The position numbers and the translations under genes are program-made. A stretch of DNA of 64,000 nt from assembly GCA_030272155.1 (NCBI GenBank), contig CP126198.1:3596001-3660000 (forward strand). Direction: 5' to 3'. Within the stretch, counting starts at the first letter, position 1. Each line of letters starts with the position of its first letter. The stretch comes from Tetradesmus obliquus. Its lineage: Eukaryota > Chlorophyta > Chlorophyceae > Sphaeropleales > Scenedesmaceae. This document shows positions 34,826-47,300 of this stretch, piece by piece. The notes below the pieces were generated by a model. That model was not told where the DNA came from and searched no databases. It saw only the letters and a list, made by a program, of their open reading frames with translations.

Positions 34826-37015
34826 TTATGACAGCTGGCCGCAGTCAGCGATGACAATCTTCTTGGAGGTACGGCCGCTGCCGCTGCCGTAGCTCTCCAC
34901 CTTCTTCACCTGCAGGCGGAAAAGCACCAGCCGCAGCAACACCATACGATTGACTTTGAGCAATTGCTTTGTGTGGAAACAAGCACCAGCCGTAGCAACC
35001 AAGCAGTTGTAGCCCATGCAGCAGGCACGAGGCACATGCAGCAAGTGCTCAATTTCAAAGTGCATGCATACAGAGACCACCATGCACACGGCATGCCGTA
35101 GCCTGGTGCTTGCAGTGCGTTGCTGTAGAACTGGTGATGCAGAGCAGCGGCAGCAGCAGCAGCAGCTCACCACGTCCATGCCCTCAACCACCTGGCCGAA
35201 CACAACGTGCTTGCCGTCCAGCCATGAGGTGGGCACGGTGCACAGGAAGAACTACAGCAGGGCAGCAGCAGCAGCAGCAGCAGCAGCCGCAGCAGCAGCA
35301 GCAGAGGACTCGTCAATGCATGGCCGGCAGCTTCACAAGGGTGTCCTAGCGCATGTGAGCACACGAGCTGAAAATGGACAGCTGCTCAGCGCTGATCTAC
35401 TTCATAAGCAGGCATTCATGTGACGTTCAAGCAGCAGTGCACCAGCCAACTTCCAATGTGCAACAGTGAGCAAGCCGCATTCTCACCTGTGAGCCGTTGG
35501 TGTTGGCGCCAGCGTTGGCCATGGACAGGATGCCTGCAAAATACAAACAGGCCAGACCATCAGCCAAGTTTTGAGGACACGAGAAACATGTATGCTGTCT
35601 AGTCTTACACACACGCCCGCATGCCTGAACGCTGGCACATTGATTCATGGCAACTGCTGCAAGCTGGCATTGATGAAGCTGCACCACTGTCACAGGGGTG
35701 AGGTTGCATGGGTTGAGATCTTAATGGCATTCCATCGAGTATTGCGCGGGTTGCTCAGCCAAAACAGCAGCTAGCAGCCTCTCACCAGGGCCAGTGTGCT
35801 TCAGCTGGAAGTTCTCATCAGCGAACTGCAGGGCAAACAGCACACCGCAACTGAGCAGGGCGCACGAAACACCACAGGTCATCAACTGCAGGCGTGCCCG
35901 GTTGCTGATGCAGACATGCACAACGGTAAGGTGCAAGCAACGAATGACGTTGCATGGACCCCTGTTCCTTGCTTGACAAAAATCACTGCTATGGACACGG
36001 CACATCGGCTTTGTGCCTGCCATTGTTGAACTGGCATGTCGGCAGTGGGCTAGCTGTTGACCAGTCATGCTTACCTTTGCGCCGTAGATGCTCTCGCCAC
36101 CAGTGCCGTTGCCAGCTGTGAAGTCACCGCCCTGGCACATGAACTGCAGTGTGCACAAAGAAGCATGAACATGTAGTGAGAGGCAGCACCAACCGGAGAC
36201 AGTCCTAATGGCATTGGCAAAGGCACTCCTGTGTGTTGTTGCTACCAGGCATCAAGTCCTGCATGAATATGCAGTAGCACATGAACTGCACTGCTGTGCT
36301 GACTAAACAGCATCGCAGCTGATGGTGCAGCAATTGCAGGCCAGATGGCGTCGCTGCTGCTGCTGCTCAGCCTGCTGTGTGCTGTGCGAACCATAGAATC
36401 GCCCCACGCTGCTGCTGCTGCCTCACTGCCACATAGCGGTGCTCCTAAGACACCCACGTCGGTGATCACACGGTGGAAGGATGAGCCCTTGAAGTGCAGG
36501 GGCTTGCCAGACTTGCCCACTCCCTTCTCGCCTGCAGGACGGGAAGATACCAAGGGCAGCAGAGCAGCACCAAGGCGGGAACATGAATGTACCTCCCAGC
36601 GGCCTTACCGCTGCTGCCATTAATACCAGATAAAAAGATTGACATGAATGCACATCAACCATTGAGTCACAGACACGTCGCTCTGTTTCCTGCCAAGCAA
36701 CAGAATGGCAAGCCTTGATCTATGCAAGAGCTGCTCTCGGGCAAGGCGCACAAGCGCGCAGCGGCTGCCGATCAAACCCATTACCTGTGCACAGACAACG
36801 GAAGTTCTCCGCGGTCTTGGGCACCACGTCTGCGCGCAGCTCCATGACGATCCTGCCCACAGGGGCAGCGTCAGCGGTCACGTCGAAGAACACCTGCATA
36901 CGTTGAAAACAGGCTTAGTAAAGCTTTGAAGCAAGTGGTGAACAACTGAGCCAGGTGTGCGACAGCAGTAGTTGGAGCTGTCGCTGTGCGGCAGACGCAC
37001 CTTTGGGTTGGCCAT
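34826..37015 (-). CDS. CYP: Cytosolic cyclophilin A-type peptidyl-prolyl cis-trans isomerase
   Basis: Prolyl isomerase of the single-domain cyclophilin family, acting as a folding helper and cyclosporin A receptor in the cytosol. Exon 1 is only five codons (37015-37001, MANPK). Seven further exons follow (36893-36785, then near 36530-36460, 36143-36075, 35827-35786, 35533-35487, 35252-35170 and 34909-34826), giving exactly 172 residues, the usual plant length. Active-site elements are all present: [11 protein letters not shown] with the catalytic Arg, [26 protein letters not shown], and [13 protein letters not shown] with the cyclosporin-binding Trp. The plant/algal insert [13 protein letters not shown] and paired Cys (CLC and DC) of the redox-sensitive divergent loop group are visible. 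Divergent with the Trm10 gene. Confidence 0.97.
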
Positions 37016-37862
37016 GGTTGCTGTGTGAGGTTGAGTCTTCGAGTAACAGTGAACGTTGGCGGAGAGTGGGGCGGATGCGGGTCACGATCACCCCATGTAG
37101 CCACAGGCCTGACAGGCCGCGGTGCACCTTCTGGGTGTTTAGCACCTGCACCTTGTGTCCACATAGCAGCTTCACGAAAGGCCATTGTCGGTTCAACGTT
37201 TTATTTGTTTTCCATGTTCTATTATGTGGTATAGCTGGATCCGGTCCGGTCCAAACGGTGTGGAGGTAGTGAGTCAGGTGGCAGTTCTGAACTGCCCGCC
37301 TGTGGCCTTCGCACTTGCATTACTGCTTGGCATGAAACCATCAATGAGGCATGTTCATTCCTTCAGGCCCGCCCATCACATTGCTGTCAGTAGCATTGGA
37401 AAACAAAGCGTGCACGTCAGCACGTGCTGGTGACCAGCCATGGCAACCATAGCTACCATGCAGCCACAGTTCTGCAGCAGCGCAGCACATCTTCAACCAT
37501 TAACTCAATTTGCATCCAACACGTTGTGTTTGGTCGTTCAGAAAGTAAAATCCAGCTTCAAGTTGGCACACAGACACCAGCAGTACAACTGACACCACAC
37601 AGTACTATGGTACTGCCTTGCAGTGCTTCAATTGACAAGAGGCCGAGAAGAACAACGCAAAGTGCTGAGGGAGGTGCTGCAGAATCGTGCATGTAGCCTG
37701 ACGATCAACAAAGTGCACTGACCAGTACCTTGTTTCGTGCCTGGTCAGCTTCCGGTGCGTCGTGGACACGTTTGCACGGCAAAAAGTCACCTATGGTGGC
37801 TAACAATCTCTGCTGGTTATATTGTAACAAGACTATCTGTGCTGCCAGGCGCAACAGGAACC
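37016..37862. promoter_or_regulatory. Divergent intergenic region between cyclophilin and Trm10 genes
   Basis: 847 bp separate the two start codons, so both promoters and 5' UTRs must lie here. It includes a less GC-rich portion around 37180-37240 and 37480-37560. No specific TATA box or factor site can be assigned with confidence, and no open frame looks coding. Confidence 0.5.
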
Positions 37863-40800
37863 ATGGAGCAGTCAGCAGACAACCAGACAACACCGGCAGA
37901 CGAGCCATCGGCTCCTGCAGCAATGTCAAAGCGACAAATGAAACGCTTACAAAAGATGGAGAGGTCAGTTGTGTGAATGTGTCTGCGTGGCTCCTGCCTT
38001 TTGCTCTGCTGCTGGTGCTGGTGCTGGTGCTGCTGCCGCTGCTGCTGCTGCTGCCACTGCTGACTGTGACTATGACGATATGCGTCTGGCTGCTTGCAGG
38101 CAGGAGGAGAACAAGAAAGCCAAGAAAGCAGCAGAAAAGGAGCAGAAGCAGAAAGCGCTGGAGCAGAAGCGAGCAGACATAGGCAAGATGCTGGAAGGCA
38201 TGACAGAGGAGGAGCGCGAGCAGTGGCACCAGCAGCAGAAGGTGTGTACCAGCAGAACACCGGGCGTTGGTGCAGGGACGAACTCTGCTTTACAGGACAT
38301 GAACAGCAGCTGCACGTACTGCACGCTGCCATGCACTGGTGGCACACGCAGTTGCACAGGGGAAGAAACAGCATACGGCCTCTTTTATCTGTACAAACAG
38401 CTGCTTGGGGCTTGTCGCATGCAGCAGCAACAGCAGCAACAGTAAATGCACCAGACAACACAATTTCCCCTTGCTTGGTGCAGGACAAGAAGCAGAAGGT
38501 GCTGGCAGGCCGCCAGGCTACCAAGGCACACAACCAGCAGGTGCGCTACAGGCAGTACATCACTCACCTCATGCAGACCATCAACATGTGTCCCCTGCGC
38601 CCATGTGCCTGTTCTCACGTTGCCACCGGGCAAATCCCAGCCTTTTCTTGCTATAATACGCTTGGACGTGGCTGCTTCAGCATTTTGGGTCAACTGCACA
38701 GCACTGCCAGCAGAACTCCAGGGGCACAATCTGGGCAATCAGTGCTCAGCTCATCTCTAATTTTGTGTGGTGTTGCAGGCGCTGTCAGCGCCGCAGAAGG
38801 TTGTGATTGACCTGGACTTCCCAGGCATGATGTCTCCCTCAGAAGTGAAGAGCTTGCTGCAGCAGCTGTCCTACAGCTACAGCGCAGCAGTCAGCGGGCA
38901 GCAGCAGCTGCACCTGCATCTGCTGGGCGCCACAGGTGTGCACACGGGACAAGATTGAACTGCTATGGCAGCAGCACGGCAAGACACAGCTGCATGTGGG
39001 ACACCAAGATGGGGTGTATGCCTAGCATCGGCTGTTGCGGTTTCCAGTGCATCAGGTGTCTGCCACACAAGCTCAGCCTCTGTTGTTGTAGTATCATGCA
39101 GCCGTCCCACGCAATCCCTGTGGGACGGATTACCCTTTACCATGAACTCTCTGTAACAGTGAAGCAGCGCATGCACTCTGCAGGCATTTGGTGTGACTTC
39201 AGGTGGCAGAGGATTTGTCAACAACAGGTCTGTGGTTGCTGCCGTGGTGTGCATGCAGGTGATCTGAACGCAGCACTGCTGAAGCAGCTGCCGGGGCATG
39301 TGAACTGGGCAGCCACAAAGAGTGAGAAGAACTTCAAGGAGTTCTTCCAGGTGGGCGCAGCGCGACATGTCACACTATCAAAGGTCATTGGTGCAACACT
39401 GCAGCAACGGCATTTGTTTTTAATGCTTGCGATTGATTCTGAGCATTTAAGTGTTACATATGCATTGCAAACATGCGTTACAGAGATGATCGGCGGCCCC
39501 TGTCAGTGCTGCATCCTTGCATCTTGTCAGCAAAGTAGATGGCACACACGTCTGCATGTTTGGCACAGATGCGTTTGACCTTACGTGCAAGGTGCAGTTG
39601 CAATGCTTCAACGGCCAGCTCTGCCTGATATGCGTGCCTTGTGCAAGCCTTGCCTGCTCTGCCTGAATGCCTGTTTTTTGTGGTGTTGGCGTTCTTGCTT
39701 GCAGGAACGGCTGCAAGACCTAGTGTACCTCACTGCAGACTCGCCAGATGAGCTTAGCGAACTAGACAGCAGCAAGGTGTACATCATTGGAGGCATCGTA
39801 GACAGGAACAGGCACAAGGTGAGGCTGCTGCTGCTGCTGCATGTGTTGGCAACAGCTGATGGCTGCTGCAGAAGTTCTTGCAGAGATCAAGTTCTTGCAG
39901 AGATCATGACTTCTCAAATGTTGCATGTAGCGCAGGGGTCTGCAAAGCTCAGCACACTGTCCTTGCCTGTGCTCAGCACAGGCGTGACTCGGTCAACATT
40001 GTGCACATGTTATCTTGTGCGTGCCCCGCTAGTGATACTTTCTACCCTGCAGAGCTATATGCTGGGCGTGCTAGCTTCTGTTCCAGAGGCCACCTGAGTA
40101 GCCGTGCTTGTGAGGTGTGTTGTTTTCCCGGTCGGATCAAACTGTGGGGCCCCGGTGCACCCCTGTTGTGTGTGGTGTAACCTTGGCCAATGGTGCGCGT
40201 GCTGCTGCATGTTGCAGGGCATCTGCTACCAGCGAGCAAAGGAGGCAGGCATTGCCACCGCCAAGCTGCCCATTGCACAGCACATCAAGCTGCAGACCAG
40301 CGCGGTGAGCATATTCAAACAAATGTATGCTGTTCCGGGACCTGCGCATATGCAGGCAGTCTCCTGCAAGCAAAGCAGCAACATGGCATGCTCTAGTGCT
40401 TGTGAAAACAGAGGGGTGATTCATGGCCTCACCGCTGCAAGGGCGCAACTCCGCACATCACAGCCGTGCGAGCCTAAAGAATGCTTGCTATCAGCCGCGG
40501 ATGAGGCCTTGTATGCCAACGCATGGTGTTGCTGTTGCTGTTGCTGCTGCTGGTGGTGCAGGTGATCACTGTGAACCAGGTAGTAGACATCCTGGTGCGC
40601 GTGCAGGGCAGCAACGACTGGAAGGCAGCACTGGAACACGTGCTGCCTGGCAGGAAGCGCGCCGATGCTGCAGCACCTGCAGCTGCAGGAGCAGCAGCAG
40701 GAGCAGCAGCAGAAGCAGCAGCACCGTCCTCGTCAGGCGACGAGCCGACAGCTGCTGCAGCAGGAGCAGCAGCAGAGGCAGGAGCAGAGGCAGCAGCAGA

Positions 40801-40873
40801 GGCAGCAGCAGCATACATAATGGAAGCAGGGAAGGAAGCCGTGGCAGACACATCAGTAGCGACCAGCACCTGA
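37863..40873 (+). CDS. TRM10: tRNA (guanine-9-N1)-methyltransferase, Trm10 family
   Basis: SPOUT-fold SAM-dependent enzyme that methylates N1 of guanosine 9 in cytosolic tRNAs. Exon 1 (37863-37963) reads MEQSADNQ...[13 protein letters not shown] and joins in phase to the basic helix [18 protein letters not shown] (exon 2, 38100-38241). The catalytic domain follows: [55 protein letters not shown], the trefoil-knot signature [33 protein letters not shown] and [10 protein letters not shown] with [14 protein letters not shown]. The invariant DxNxxK of the family reads DRNRHK. An Ala/Glu-rich tail ends at 40873. The exon-3 donor near 38600 is uncertain: no GT in the needed phase directly follows TINM. 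TGTAA at 41447-41451 may be the poly(A) signal. Confidence 0.93.
39874..39907. repeat. Tandem 17-bp duplication in a Trm10 intron
   Basis: GTTCTTGCAGAGATCA occurs twice in succession with a 17-bp period. Each copy contains a CAG acceptor-like site, but neither lies at the exon edge I infer. Confidence 0.85.
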
Positions 40874-41665
40874 CAAGTGCAGCCTGCAGCAGCAGGTGAG
40901 GGAGCTGCTTTGCAAAGGAGATCTGCAGCCATGTTGCAAAACATGCCTGAGTGGCTGTTGGTGCTTGATGCTGCCTGCCACAATCTACGTTGTGAGCATG
41001 GGTACTATCGGGACAGCTTCTTCAAGTCTACGGCAGTGGAAACACAATCTGCTTGTGTTATTGGCGTCGAGGGATCACCAGTAGGCTGGCTGAGTTTTGC
41101 TGCAGACGGTTGCAATAGCTGCTTGCCCCCAGCGACTGCGCTAGCAGTCGGCAGTGTTGTCCTCTGCTGCATCGTCAAGACGCACTCCAGATGTGTGTGG
41201 GCATGTGGAGCCGTGTGAGATGGCTGTTTGCATCTCAAGCGCGGCGAAACACTATTGGCAACAAGTGTGTGTGTGCAGAGCAACCTTCTGAAGCGTCATG
41301 TGTTCGATTGGCGACCTTCTCTGCTGTTGCAACAAGAGTCTTGCCAAGCATTTTTTGACCATGGTTGATCTGTCACTTTCAGACGACTAGGGTTTGTGGC
41401 CGAGGTCTGTTGCAACACGTGAGCATAGCTTGCTGCTTAAGCTGTCTGTAATTGCATGTTGCGTAAGCGTCCTTGACATGGTAGCCCTCGGTAGGCGATA
41501 AGCGCTTTGCTGAGCTGGGTCGTACAAAGTCTAGGCCTTCCGTCACCAAGCTGATGCATAAGAATTTCCAATATTTTGACGTTGTTTACTTTCTTCATGT
41601 AAAAGGCGAACCAATCAGGCTCGGCTCGTTCGCCGTCGGCGAGCCAAGGACAGTCAAGTGCAAGA
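40874..41665. other. Intergenic: Trm10 3' flank and channel-gene promoter
   Basis: No coding region recognised. TGTAA at 41447 is the only good poly(A) signal. The 200 bp before 41666 are the probable promoter and 5' UTR of the channel gene. Confidence 0.45.
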
Positions 41666-44355
41666 ATGGGGAAAGCTGAGCACCAAGCGCATGTCGAGGA
41701 GCACAAGCGCCAGGTGAGTTCAAAACACGCATGGAATGTGTGTTTGTTTCAGGTTCTATCCTCACAGAACAGCAAACGGGGCTGGCAGTACATGCTCAGT
41801 GCACTGCTGATTGGGCTGGTTCACCATGTGTGCCATGTGACTGTCAAAGCAGGAATCCACTGCTGGCACAGCAAGCAACTGACATGGGGGACATGAAGCT
41901 TCTGTAGGGTGTACAAAACTGATCTTGTGGCATGGACTGCCTCTGGTTTTTGTCTTCATGCCTGCAGGCTGTGCAATACAAGCAGAAACACAAACTCAAG
42001 GATGCTCCGCCCATCTCATCCAGCTGTGCACAGCTGGGGAGTTGCTATGGCGTAGGCATAGGGCTGTACTTCCAGACCATATCATGGCTGCGCATGCTGC
42101 TGCTGTGGCTGGCACTAGCATCGGTAAGCATCAGCAGCTGCCCAAAAAGCACACATGGATGCCCTGACATTGTCCTGCAAGCAAACTGAGCAGGCATATC
42201 CTTGCAACCAATGCTGACCCTAGTTTGTGCAGCAGCGCCACCTGGCTTGAACCATTGGCCAGACAGCCAGTTGCCTACTTGCCATTGTGCACCAATCTCC
42301 TACATACGACACAATCCCATCATGCATCTGCCTGCTTCATGTTTGCCCCACGCACCAACTGCAGGTGCCCTTCATCATCGTTGCCAACACCAGCCGCTTC
42401 ACCACAGCAGAGTACAAGGGCCAGGCAGATGCACCCGGCGTGACGGTGCTGCCGTCGTTCAACCCTCTGCAGGCCTTCACATTTGCAGCCATCATGGATG
42501 ACATCAAAGATAAGGGCGTGCTGGAGTGGATGAACATCCAGCTGCCTGGCTTTGATGGCGTGTTTGCCATGAGCAGGCCGCTGTTCCTGGGATGTGAGTA
42601 GTAGCAGCAGAACCAGAAGAGCACATTGCAGAGGAGTGCAGCAAAGGCTGAAGCAGCAGTGGGCTGGCTGAACTGCCAGTGCAGCCAGTCATGTGTGTGC
42701 TGGTGTGCGCGGCAGCAGCAGATCACATAGACATCGGCTACACTGGGTTAGTAGGAGGCAGGGCCAGCAGGACAGCGGCAGCAACAGACACGACTGCATT
42801 GTACAATAGCAACGCTGCTGTCATGTGATGCATGATCTCGCTCTTGTGAACACGCCTGCGGCTGTGCACGCAACTGGCAACACATGCGTGTCTTGCTGAC
42901 TCCTGCAGGGATCTCCTTGGTGGATGCCGGCAGCATGGCAGTGTTCAGCGTGGCATGCATGGTGCTGTACAAGTACGCCTCACGCTTTGTGAAGGATGTG
43001 GATGACTCCACTATGGAGGTGGCAGACTACACAGGTGTGTGGCAGCTGCAGCCGCTGGTCAGCAACAGGACAGCCCAGCAGCAACTAGTTGCAGCAGATG
43101 TTGGCGCTATCAGCAACGCAAGGGCTAATGAGCCGCGTGCAGCAGAGCCATTGCTATACAGCAAATATATTTGCTATGTAGGGGGCAAGGTAAAGCAGCA
43201 GCCAACTCTGAAGCTGCCCTCATGATTGTGCATGCAGCAGCCTGCTGTAACTGCGACGCATGGATTGCTGATGTGAGCATTTACCTGCACTGCTTTCATG
43301 CTTGCAGTGGTTGTCAGGGGCCTTCCTGAGACAACACCCATTGATGTAAGTTACGCAGCTGAGCTGCTGTTGACTGATATCGACGATGACTTGATGTTGC
43401 AGCTGGCACCAAACTCGCATGAACGCAGTGGTCGCACCTGCCAACAGGCATGCAGCAGGGTGCCACAGGCACAGCAAGCACAGTTGCAAGCATCACCCAT
43501 GACAGCCTGCAGCTGCTGATCTCTGCTACTGTAAAATTGGACTACCTAACGTATCTTTCTTGCTTCCATGTGAGCAGATTGGGCAGCACTTCAGCCGGTT
43601 TGGCAAGGTGATGGATGTGGTGCTGGTGAAGGACTTTGGCCCACTGCTCAACCTGGCCTCAACAGCAACAACGCTTGAGCAGCAGCGGCGCACTGCAGAG
43701 GAGCGGCTGGCTCGCGGGCACAATGCTGGTAAGGCAGGGCTCAGCAGCAGCTGCAGCGGCACCAACGGCACGAGCAAAAAGAGATGGCAGCTTGCAGCAG
43801 ATGTTGCTGTGCTTGAGCGCATGTGCTAGGCCTGTGCTGTGCTTTTTAGAGCAGAAGTGCCAGCAGGAGTGAGCAGAGCTGCATTTTGAGTGCTGGAAAA
43901 ATTGTATTTTCCTGTGCATAGTGGCGTGTCTTTGACCGCCTGCACGCAACTGCGGACGTTTGTGTGGTTTGCTTGTGTGGTTTGCTTGCAGTGGCGTACC
44001 AGCGGCAGGTGAAGGCCTCGGAGAAGAAGATGGCCAAGTTCATGGAGCAGGCGCATGAGCAGCTGGATGCAGGATTCCAGCTGAAGGCTGTGTTTGTCAC
44101 CTTCAACACGCAGGGCGAGGCCAGCAAGTGCAGCGCGGGATGCCCCAGAAGTGAGTGGGCCTGCAGAGGGGTGCGGCGTAGTGTGAGGTAGCTCACTCTG
44201 CGTTGATTCGTTGTCGCATTGCCTATGCTGGAACGCAACGTATGTTGTATTGCGACTTCGCCTCAGCAGCAGCAGCACTAGCGTGAAGGGTGGCTGCAGT
44301 ATGTGTTGTGAGGCATGCTGGCACACTAAGCAGTTGCGGTGCTGGTGCTGCTGCG

Positions 44356-44391
<36 letters not shown>

Positions 44392-47300
44392 AGGGTGGCT
44401 GAGCAGCTGGTTTGTGAAGCGCAGCGACCGCTTTCTGGGCAAGTACAGGTAAGGTTACAGAGAAAGGTGGGACTTGTAGTTGATGGCAGTTTTGTTTGGG
44501 GCAGCATGTTCAGTGCAGTACTGCTTGCAGTTGGCATGCTGTTGGACTGAAGATGGTATGACCGAAGCACAGATGTTTCTGTGCTGAGAAGAGCTGCGTT
44601 ATGCAGTGCTTGGCAGCTGACAGGAGCAGCAACGCCAAGCAAAGACAAGCGCGCTGATGCGGTCACGCCTCTGTGCGTTGTTGCTGGCACCAGGTTCTGG
44701 GTTGAAGATGCCAAGCCGCCTGAGGACTACATCTATGAGAACCTGCACTATTCGCGCTTCGCACGCTACTTCAGGATGGTGCGCCACTGCCAGTGCCATT
44801 CAGTGCTTTCCAAGCTGAAAGCATGTGTATAGCAAGGCATCAAGCTCCAAGCCTTCGTTAGACACCTGCCTCACCAAGCAGCAGCAGCAGCATCAGGAGC
44901 AGTATGTGCCAGATGCCTTGCAGCGGGTTTGGTCTGCATGTGATGTGCGCCCGCGTGACACAGATGTGTTGGCTGCTGTCCATCACATGCCTTGCTGCTG
45001 CTTCTTGCTGCAGGCGATCGTGCGGCTGGCTGTGCTGGCGATCCTGCTGATCAGCGCTGCTGCTGTGACCAAGCTCATGGCGATCAACATCTCCTCCACA
45101 CGCAACATTGTCTGGTCCAACGATCTCATGCAGCAGAAGATTGCTGCAGCGATGCAGGTGAGCCTGTCAGTTGCCGCACTTTGCAGACAGGGGTTGCACA
45201 TGTGCTCTGCAGAGCAATATCTTCAGCAACATTCCGCGTTGTCGCATTACTGAATGCCAAGGCCTGGTCTCAGACATGTACAGAATACCCTTTCTACTGT
45301 CTGCTTCTACTTCGTAACGGGTGCAGTTGTGCTGCTTATGTTGCTGCGCAGACCTTCCCAATGAGCTACACGCAGGCGGAACAGGCCCCTGCGCTAGCCA
45401 ACGTCACCCTTGCCAAGATAACAGAAGCCATTGGGGAGGAAGCAGCTGCCCCTTGGTCAGCAGATGATGCCTACAAGCGCCTGGGCTACTGCAGTGTCCT
45501 GCTCAAGCAACGGTGCAGCGAGAAGCTCAGTGTGTGAGTGGCAAACTGGTTTAGGGTGTGCTGATTACCGCCGGATGTTCCTGCCTTTACTTGCTCGATT
45601 CTTGCACTGGAAGCACCTGTGGCACTTCTGTACTCCTAGAAGCTGCTGCTGGGTGTCACTCAACACTGTGCACAGCTGCTGATGTACAATGCAGTGTTTG
45701 ACTCCATTCTGTCAACCTGCTGGCTCTTGCCCTGCTATCTTGCCTGCACACTCTTGCTGCAGCCTGCTGAAGACCAAGCTGAGCTTTGAGCCAGCTGAGC
45801 CCGTGCAGTTCACCAACATGGCAGGTGCGCTGCCTGCATGCCAGGTCTTGCTGCTGCACATGCAATCTGCAGCTGGATGCGCTGTGCCGCATAACATCCT
45901 CTTGTGCAGCCGGGCGTCCTGCCATGTGCAGCATGCAATGTCACTGCCACAACAGCAGCTGATACCAGTCATGTTTGGATGTTACGTGCTATGTTGTGGC
46001 GTTGCAGACTCCTTCCTGAAGGCCAAGGACCTGCACTCCAGCATGACTGACTGCAGCGAGCAAGGCGGAGGCTGCGCTTTCTCCATGTGCTACCCCTGCT
46101 ACTGCGAGCTGCTGTCAGCGATGACGCCCGCACGCATGGCTGACACGGAGTGGGTCTACTCCACGCGGCAGGAGTGCTCTGTGTTCATCAGCTCGTTCAC
46201 CATGAAGAGCGCAGTCATGAAGTGAGTGTACATGAGGCCCAAGCTCGCTCAGTATGGCAATGTATAGCATATGTCGCTTTTGTGTTGCATGCCAGCATCT
46301 CGTTTTACCAACTTCACTGCTCCCTTTTGACAGTGCTCCTCAACACCTCAACACACATGCCAGCAGCGGGGGCAGGGCTATCAAATGTCACAGAAGCACT
46401 CAATCATTGGTGGCTGAGGCGGCGAACATTAATGTGTATTTCCGTGTGTCGCCTGCAGGGCCGTCATTTCTGGAGTGATCGTCATCCTGAACATCGTCCT
46501 GAAGCAGGTGCTGCAGGTGCTAGTGCGCTTTGAGAAGCACTGGAGCCAGAGTGACCAGGAGAAGGCGTACGCCATTCTGGCCTTTGTCAGCCAGCTGCTC
46601 AACTCGGTGCTGGTGCTGCTGCTGGTCAACGCGCGCAGCAGCATTGCCAGCAACACCATCAACTCAACGCTGTCCGGCAACCAAAGGACCAGTTGGTGTG
46701 TATGGATGCCATTCACTGCTGCAGCTCTTTGCATGGTAGCGCGTGCCACAGTGTGCTGCAGTTACTGGCAGGACCTGTACACCAGGCACATAGTCGTTAT
46801 GCAAGCTGCTTTTGGCGCACTTGCTTTGCAGGCATGTGCGGCAGCAGCTCTCTGGCTCCAAGACTTCGTGTTGGTGTTGTGACTGTGGCTGTGGCTGTGC
46901 CTGTCCCTTTTGCAGGGGCGCCAACTTGATCCTGTCAGGCGCCTATGATGACTTCTCGGCCAACTGGTATGTTGACGTGGGCCAGTCTCTGCAGATCATC
47001 ATCATCCTGAATGCGATACTCACAGGTGAGCTGGCTGGCCCGCAGGTTGGGTTGTGGCTGCCGCTGGAAGCTTGTGCATGCTGCATGATGCCATTGTAGC
47101 AGATGAAGATGCCCTTGCACATGCTTGGGTGGCCCCATGTCGCTGGCTGTTCCTTTGAATGGGTTTTGTGCCTTCCCTTGAGCCATGCGTGCCACATGTT
47201 TTGAGGGAAATGGAAACTGCTAAGCAGTATGCAGCTGTCTCATTTCAGCATTCGCCCCATCATCCCCTGCCTGACACTACTGCTGCTGCTGCTGCGCTGG

